Positions 60,197 to 64,000 of a DNA stretch of 64,000 nucleotides are shown here, in pieces (position 1 is the first letter of the stretch; each line of letters begins with the position of its first letter). Source of the DNA: Gammaproteobacteria bacterium LSUCC0096 (GTDB lineage Bacteria; Pseudomonadota; Gammaproteobacteria; Pseudomonadales; Litorivicinaceae); contig VIEA01000002.1 of assembly GCA_008087055.1 (NCBI GenBank), forward strand, positions 210,764 through 274,763, written 5' to 3'. The notes below the pieces were generated by a model that did not search any database, had not been told where the DNA came from, and saw only the letters and a list, made by a program, of their open reading frames with translations. A program made the translations under genes and the position numbers.

Positions 60197-60868
60197 CTAG
60201 GAATTGAGATGTCCTGTTTTTACGTAAATTAGGGCGCCGTCTTCTTTAGTGTATGGAGTATGGGTGCTCATATGAGGGCTTCGAATCCAACTCCCAGATT
60301 CATAGCTACCGTGCTCATCGTAAAAAGTCCCGCGAATAACAAAAATCTCTTCTCCTCCAATATGTGTGTGTCTCTGGAATTGAGTATTGGGAAGCCAGTT
60401 CACGAGGGCAGTATGTTCTGTGGCGTGTTCATGCAGCGGTAGGACAGTCAAGCCAGGAACAAGACCTTGAGACCAGCTTTGTTCAAAGGTAGAGATACGG
60501 GATGTTTGGATATCAGCCGAACTGAATTGGCCCAACTTAACGAATAAAAGAGCGCCATCTGGCCCTGCTTTTGGTTGATGCTCAGATCCAATTGGGTTCC
60601 GTAAATAGGTTCCTGTAGGGTATTGTCCTGTGCCATCTTCGAACACTCCTTCAAGTACCAAGATCTCCTCGCCACCAAAGTGTTGGTGAGCTGGAAACTC
60701 GCTATTGGGTGTATATCGAACAAGAGATGTTGCACGCGCTATTTCGTCTCCGATGCGATCGAACTTAACACGCAAAACCCCCTGTGTTGGAGAAGATTCC
60801 CATATGTAATCTTTGGGCCGAATGACTACGCGTTGGGAAAAGTCAGCTCGAATTTTTGTTTCACTCAT
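60197..60868 (-). CDS. Double-cupin protein, ChrR-like
   Basis: A 223-residue protein made of two tandem cupin repeats: HQHFGGEEILVLEGVFEDGTGQYP... (residues 55-80 region) and HTHIGGEEIFVIRGTFYDEHGSYESG (165-190 region), each followed by a GALL/GALI FVKLG or YVKTG strand. The His/Glu sets would bind metal. It resembles the ChrR cupin-like domain (anti-ECF sigma family C-terminal) but has no zinc anti-sigma part and no sigma gene nearby. Function unknown. Confidence 0.78.
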   Translation of the reverse strand: MSETKIRADFSQRVVIRPKDYIWESSPTQGVLRVKFDRIGDEIARATSLVRYTPNSEFPAHQHFGGEEILVLEGVFEDGTGQYPTGTYLRNPIGSEHQPKAGPDGALLFVKLGQFSSADIQTSRISTFEQSWSQGLVPGLTVLPLHEHATEHTALVNWLPNTQFQRHTHIGGEEIFVIRGTFYDEHGSYESGSWIRSPHMSTHTPYTKEDGALIYVKTGHLNS

Positions 60869-60904
60869 TTGAGATCTCGTTTAGTTCAGGGGAGTCGTTG
60901 CGAA

Positions 60905-61462
60905 TTAGGTCGATGATGCGTCAAGGACTTGCTTGATAAACTGGTTCGATGAATCATAGTTGGTGTAGCAATTTTTCATATTGCTTAAACGGCTGTCGGT
61001 ACTCACTTTGGGGAATCCAATCTGGGTCATCGCGTCGACTAAGTCTGCGATGACGGCTTCATACGTTTCGTTAGATTCTTCTCGTACTCTTAAAATTGCG
61101 ACGCAATCCGCGATACTCTCGTTCATTAAATGGTCATAGCTGTTTCGCGGAGGGTGCGGTTGGTCAACATGACCGACTTGATGATGCGCGCACTCATGAA
61201 AATCGATAAATCGTTGGAACGCTGGGGTCGCATTTTCATAATTGACGCGGTAGATCACAGGGTTCCCATTTTGATCGCGGTTTGCCATACCGGCTGCAAC
61301 TTGTCCTCGATCAGATGTGCGCGAAGAAAATACAACGGTCTCGCCAAGATTATTCGTGCAAACGGGTGGAGGAATAACCTCGTAGGCATCACTGGAAAAA
61401 GCGGGTTGTAGATATCCTATTACAACAATGCTCATCAGGATCGATAGCTGAAGTACCCGCAC
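60905..61462 (-). CDS. Exported putative zinc metalloprotease (HExxH)
   Basis: About 185 residues with a signal peptide (RVLQLSILMSIVVIGYLQPAFSS). The motif FHECAHHQVGH contains HExxH plus further His, and ESIADC follows about 20 residues later with a candidate third ligand, a gluzincin-like layout. Two or more Cys outside the motif suggest disulfides. I choose GTG 61462 because AGAGGA is at the correct distance; ATG 61468 lies directly on the ribosome site. Family not recognised. Confidence 0.7.
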   Translation of the reverse strand: MRVLQLSILMSIVVIGYLQPAFSSDAYEVIPPPVCTNNLGETVVFSSRTSDRGQVAAGMANRDQNGNPVIYRVNYENATPAFQRFIDFHECAHHQVGHVDQPHPPRNSYDHLMNESIADCVAILRVREESNETYEAVIADLVDAMTQIGFPKVSTDSRLSNMKNCYTNYDSSNQFIKQVLDASST

Positions 61463-61618
61463 GTCCATTCCTCTAAAAAATCACAGTACTTAGATGGATA
61501 TTAGGGTTTAGGTTGAAAAATCCAGTTGTATGCATTGCGATTTCAAAAGATTCAATGGAGGAGACTGATTCCTTTTTTATAGGGCGTGCTTCTGACGGGT
61601 TCCGTTAGGGGGCGTTCG

Positions 61619-61655
61619 ATAGCAAATAACTATTAGTTATATCGAAATAATCAAA
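61619..61655 (+). promoter_or_regulatory. OxyR-like operator upstream of peroxiredoxin
   Basis: ATAG-N7-CTAT-N7-ATCG-N7-CAAA follows the spacing of the OxyR consensus ATAG-N7-CTAT-N7-ATAG-N7-CTAT; the first two blocks are perfect, the third 3 of 4, the fourth weak. A 15-base palindrome with a single central base (61626-61640) overlaps. It lies about 70-107 bases before the peroxiredoxin ATG. Confidence 0.5.
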
Positions 61656-61725
61656 TGTACTAAAAGCGAATATTTTGTGACAGTACTCCTACGAATAGTT
61701 AATTTAAATTTACAAGGAAATCATC

Positions 61726-62379
61726 ATGGCATTACGCATCAACGATACGGTCCCAAACTTAGACTTGGTTACTGATCAGGGTTCGTTCAAATTGCACGAC
61801 TTTATTGGAGATAGTTGGGCGATTCTGTTTTCACACCCAAAAGACTTTACACCCGTATGTACCACTGAGTTCGGGGCAGTTGCTCAACTAGCGGATGAGT
61901 GGACTAAGCGAAACACGAAGGTCATTGGTTTGTCTGTCGACGGTGTCGAAGAGCACAAAGAGTGGAAAGGAGATATCGAAAGCTTTGCAAAGGCAAAAGC
62001 AGACTTCCCAATCATTGCCGATGAGTCTCTCGAGGTGTCAAAGGCGCTAGATATGCTTCCTGCTGAGGCCTATTTGCCAGATGGACGGACAGCTGCCGAT
62101 TCGGCGAGTGTTCGTGTTGTATTTATTTTTAGCCCCGATAAGAAGCTTCAATTGTCGATGACTTACCCAATGTCAGTTGGTCGAAATTTTGCTGAAGTCC
62201 TTCGCGCATTGGATGCACTTCAAGCTTCGTATGGCGTTCCAATTGCAATGCCTGCGAACTGGGTACCTGGCGAGGACGTTATTGTTGCTCTGTCGCTCAA
62301 TGATGACCAAGCCAAAGAGCAGTTTGGCGAAATCGATATCAAACTGCCTTACCTTCGAACAACGCGCCAGCCCTCTTAA
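61726..62379 (+). CDS. 1-Cys peroxiredoxin (Prx6-type)
   Basis: A 217-residue peroxiredoxin with peroxidatic Cys45 in DFTPVCTTEFG, the SVDGVEEHKEW motif and DALQASYGVPIAMPANWVPGEDVIV C-terminal extension typical of the Prx6/1-Cys group. It reduces peroxides; no resolving Cys is seen. AAGGAAA precedes the ATG. Monocistronic; an OxyR-like site upstream fits peroxide induction. Confidence 0.94.
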   Translation: MALRINDTVPNLDLVTDQGSFKLHDFIGDSWAILFSHPKDFTPVCTTEFGAVAQLADEWTKRNTKVIGLSVDGVEEHKEWKGDIESFAKAKADFPIIADESLEVSKALDMLPAEAYLPDGRTAADSASVRVVFIFSPDKKLQLSMTYPMSVGRNFAEVLRALDALQASYGVPIAMPANWVPGEDVIVALSLNDDQAKEQFGEIDIKLPYLRTTRQPS

Positions 62380-62389
62380 GTTGGCTCAA

Positions 62390-62413
62390 AGTGCCGGACC
62401 ATAGTCCGGCACT
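62390..62413 (+). terminator. Hairpin after peroxiredoxin (no T-run)
   Basis: AGTGCCGGAC (62390-62399), CATA loop, GTCCGGCACT (62404-62413): ten perfect pairs 11 bases after the stop codon. Because only a mixed GTATGG follows, it may be a Rho-independent terminator without a U-tract, or an mRNA 3'-end stabiliser. Confidence 0.55.
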
Positions 62414-62459
62414 GTATGGTGGAACCATCCCTAATCAGTTTAAACTTCAAGAATTAGGG

Positions 62460-62780
62460 TTAGTCTTCATCTTCATCGAGATCGTTCATGTCTTCCATCG
62501 TTTGGATCAGCCGTCTGGCTGATCCGTCGTCGAGAACAGGTTTGACAACGGGAAATGTTGCGAGGGAAGACCATCCATACATCCAAGACGCCAAGGCTTC
62601 TTCAGAACTGACATCAGCAATCATGAGTCCCGCGCCATTGGCGATATCATGCCAGCGCCCAATAACGGTCATTCCCTCTGGAAATTCTGTGGCGATTTCT
62701 TCTTCAGACATGTCGGCAAAATACGCTTGTGCCTGCTCTTTTAAATCAGAAAAAAGTTCGTATTCGATATGGAATAGCAT
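62460..62780 (-). CDS. DUF3303-like small protein
   Basis: A 106-residue acidic protein beginning MLFHIEYELFSDLKEQA with VIGRWHDIANGAGLMIADV and WMYGWSSLATFPVVKPVL, matching the DUF3303 pattern (ferredoxin-like alpha/beta small protein). Function unknown. ATG 62780 has GGGAGA at good spacing. Confidence 0.8.
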   Translation of the reverse strand: MLFHIEYELFSDLKEQAQAYFADMSEEEIATEFPEGMTVIGRWHDIANGAGLMIADVSSEEALASWMYGWSSLATFPVVKPVLDDGSARRLIQTMEDMNDLDEDED

Positions 62781-63140
62781 AGGAGTCTCCCTGTGATTGA
62801 GATGCCAGTAAGCACAGGACAATGTTGCATGCTGAGGTCTGTCGCATGAATTTTTGATGACAGCCTGCAGTACATTGTCAGATTGGAATATTCGAGCGGT
62901 TTTGAAGTCTTTAGATTTGTCTTAGAGTGTCACCCGATCGACTAAGACTCGATTCTTCGTGCCGATTGACTCATCAGTCAATATGGCGCTCGGTTTCACT
63001 GAGAGAAATGCGGATAACGTGTGTGGTGTCGTGTGTACTGAGACCAGATTAAATCAGTTGAAGCTCTTATTTTTCGGTTTTTAAAAAATTGACCGAATCA
63101 AAACGCCATACCTCAATGATACAGCGCTTAGTTTGGTCAG
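62781..63140. other. Intergenic region without gene
   Basis: I see no supported gene in these 360 bases. A dyad TTCGGT (63073-63078) / ACCGAA (63092-63097) with an A/T-rich loop lies about 45 bases beyond the cold-shock gene stop and could help end its transcript, but it lacks a clear U-tract in either direction. Confidence 0.5.
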
Positions 63141-63347
63141 TTAGCCTTCGATACTAATGTTTGTGGCCGAAGTCTTACCGCGCTCTTCTTGCAAGTCATA
63201 AGAGATCTTCTGACCATCGCTAAGTGACCGGATGCCCTTAAGAGACAGTGCTGAGATGTGAACGAATACGTCTTGGCCGCCGTTATCTGGAGTGATAAAG
63301 CCAAAACCCTTTTGAGTGTCAAAAAATTTAACAACGCCTGTGTTCAT
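63141..63347 (-). CDS. Cold-shock domain protein (CspA family)
   Basis: A 68-residue OB-fold nucleic-acid chaperone with RNP1 KGFGFI (residues 13-18 area) and RNP2 VFVHIS. Length is typical. The 280-base upstream region can hold a long 5' leader, as usual for cold-shock mRNAs; a stem with AGACCA/TGGTCT arms is visible there around 63,389-63,402. Role in RNA melting at low temperature or in stationary phase. Confidence 0.94.
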   Translation of the reverse strand: MNTGVVKFFDTQKGFGFITPDNGGQDVFVHISALSLKGIRSLSDGQKISYDLQEERGKTSATNISIEG

Positions 63348-63626
63348 AATAGTTTTCTCGTAAATAAGATATATGGCCCCGAGACCACATGGTCTTGAGG
63401 TACTAAGATTTCAAAGAGGAATTCAAAGGAAAGTCAGAAACTGAGCTAGGAAGATCTAATGAAAGCTGAAGTAGTAGAACACACAACTGTTTCGATAGAT
63501 ACTTCTAACTTGCTTTAATTTCAGATGATCGCTATGAAATTGGTGGTCAGACGACTTTGACACGACTGCCAAAGAGAATATTTTCATTGAAAGAGATCGT
63601 GTCATTCCATTTGAAGTTTGGGTGGC

Positions 63627-63676
<50 letters not shown>

Positions 63677-63824
63677 GGTTCTTTGAAAAAATATATCTAA
63701 ATCAACTTTTTAAATTTGTTAAATAAGTAGTGTGTATGTTTTGTGAACTTACACATATTTGTTAAAAAGGTGATTGTAAGCTGAGAAGTTAACGTACTTG
63801 ATTACCTGATCAGTAGTTTTTGAG
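63677..63824. other. A+T-rich segment beyond the tRNA fragment
   Basis: About 150 bases of markedly A+T-rich sequence with no gene that I can support, consistent with the edge of a transferred element. Confidence 0.5.
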
Positions 63825-64000
63825 TTACCACAAGGCCTCATTCATTAAGGCAGGCACGCAACCAAAGCTTACCGGCTCTGTTGGTGCATGAGTCTGACGT
63901 AGTTTCATGCCGATCCAGCCAAAGTCATATTCGAGTGGATAGGGTGGAATAAACTTGGCGGCATCCGTAGTGTTAAAGCCAAATCGACCGTAATAGTCCG
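63825..64000 (-). CDS. GNAT family N-acetyltransferase, C-terminal fragment
   Basis: Open at the right window edge; the 57 visible residues start DYYGRFGFNTTDAAKFIPPY, the GNAT motif (Y-G-x-F-G-F) that packs on acetyl-CoA, and end SFGCVPALMNEALW. It is the C-terminal end of a GNAT acetyltransferase on the minus strand, located on the island side of the tRNA fragment. Substrate unknown. Confidence 0.75.
   Translation of the reverse strand, partial: DYYGRFGFNTTDAAKFIPPYPLEYDFGWIGMKLRQTHAPTEPVSFGCVPALMNEALW

Noticed and set aside
63073-63097. Terminator of the cold-shock gene
   Set aside because: The TTCGGT/ACCGAA stem is weak and has no U-tract on the needed strand.
63459-63518. 19-codon plus-strand frame with AGGAAG upstream
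   Set aside because: It lies in the probable leader region of the cold-shock gene (opposite strand), no promoter or terminator fits, and the ribosome site is mediocre.

Overview
The window (about 50% G+C) looks like a chromosomal segment of a marine-type gammaproteobacterium. That rests on gene order: glnK-amtB; the block lptM-lysA-dapF-DUF484-xerC-HAD phosphatase, as next to E. coli dapF/xerC; and nudF-yqiB-parE, as in E. coli without cpdA/yqiA. I cannot fix the genus from sequence alone.

1-14,650 is mostly core metabolism: nitrogen sensing and ammonium uptake, a D-2-hydroxyacid dehydrogenase, the diaminopimelate/lysine and xerC block, thiD, nudF, yqiB and parE, then a PLP decarboxylase, a GlcNAc-type kinase, nagA and a small lipoprotein. 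14,655-19,993 is a Fur-box-linked ferric iron ABC importer (fbpABC) followed by a PPK2-type kinase and an exported unknown. 19,990-23,580 holds small exported unknowns and an envelope cluster (M23 peptidase, bactofilin, two-TM protein).

23,581-59,914 is dominated by molybdenum/tungsten enzymology: modABC with a ModE-type operator; a small copper/rhodanese/MFS group; fdhD-mobA-mobB-moeA; a formate dehydrogenase accessory block (DUF6505-like, biotin/lipoate-ligase-like, Mrp ATPase, DUF6494-like, cytochrome c, polyferredoxin, DUF3305, DUF3306, TorD-like chaperone); the Tat-exported formate dehydrogenase itself (64-aa Tat protein, alpha, beta, cytochrome b gamma); then a 41-codon membrane peptide, a TusA-like carrier, a WD40-cytochrome c fusion and a trypsin-like protease. 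An HTH/PBP-like regulator follows, facing a seven-gene operon for tungstate (tupBCA) plus a FecBCD-type importer and a ModA-like protein without signal peptide. A MOT1-type permease, a stand-alone Mop protein and a complete tungsten aldehyde oxidoreductase operon (Fe-S subunit, W subunit, FAD subunit, MoaD-like, unknown 99-aa protein, MoeB-like) complete it. Together they import molybdate/tungstate, build and sulfurate the pterin cofactor, and oxidise formate (periplasm) and aldehydes (cytoplasm).

59,915-64,000 contains a previously unlisted 22-codon mini-gene with its own promoter, near-perfect Shine-Dalgarno and terminator, a double-cupin protein, a secreted putative metalloprotease, a 1-Cys peroxiredoxin under an OxyR-like site, a DUF3303-type protein, a cold-shock protein, and a 3' fragment of tRNA-Arg(CCG) that looks like an attachment site, beyond which the DNA becomes A+T-rich and a GNAT gene runs off the end.
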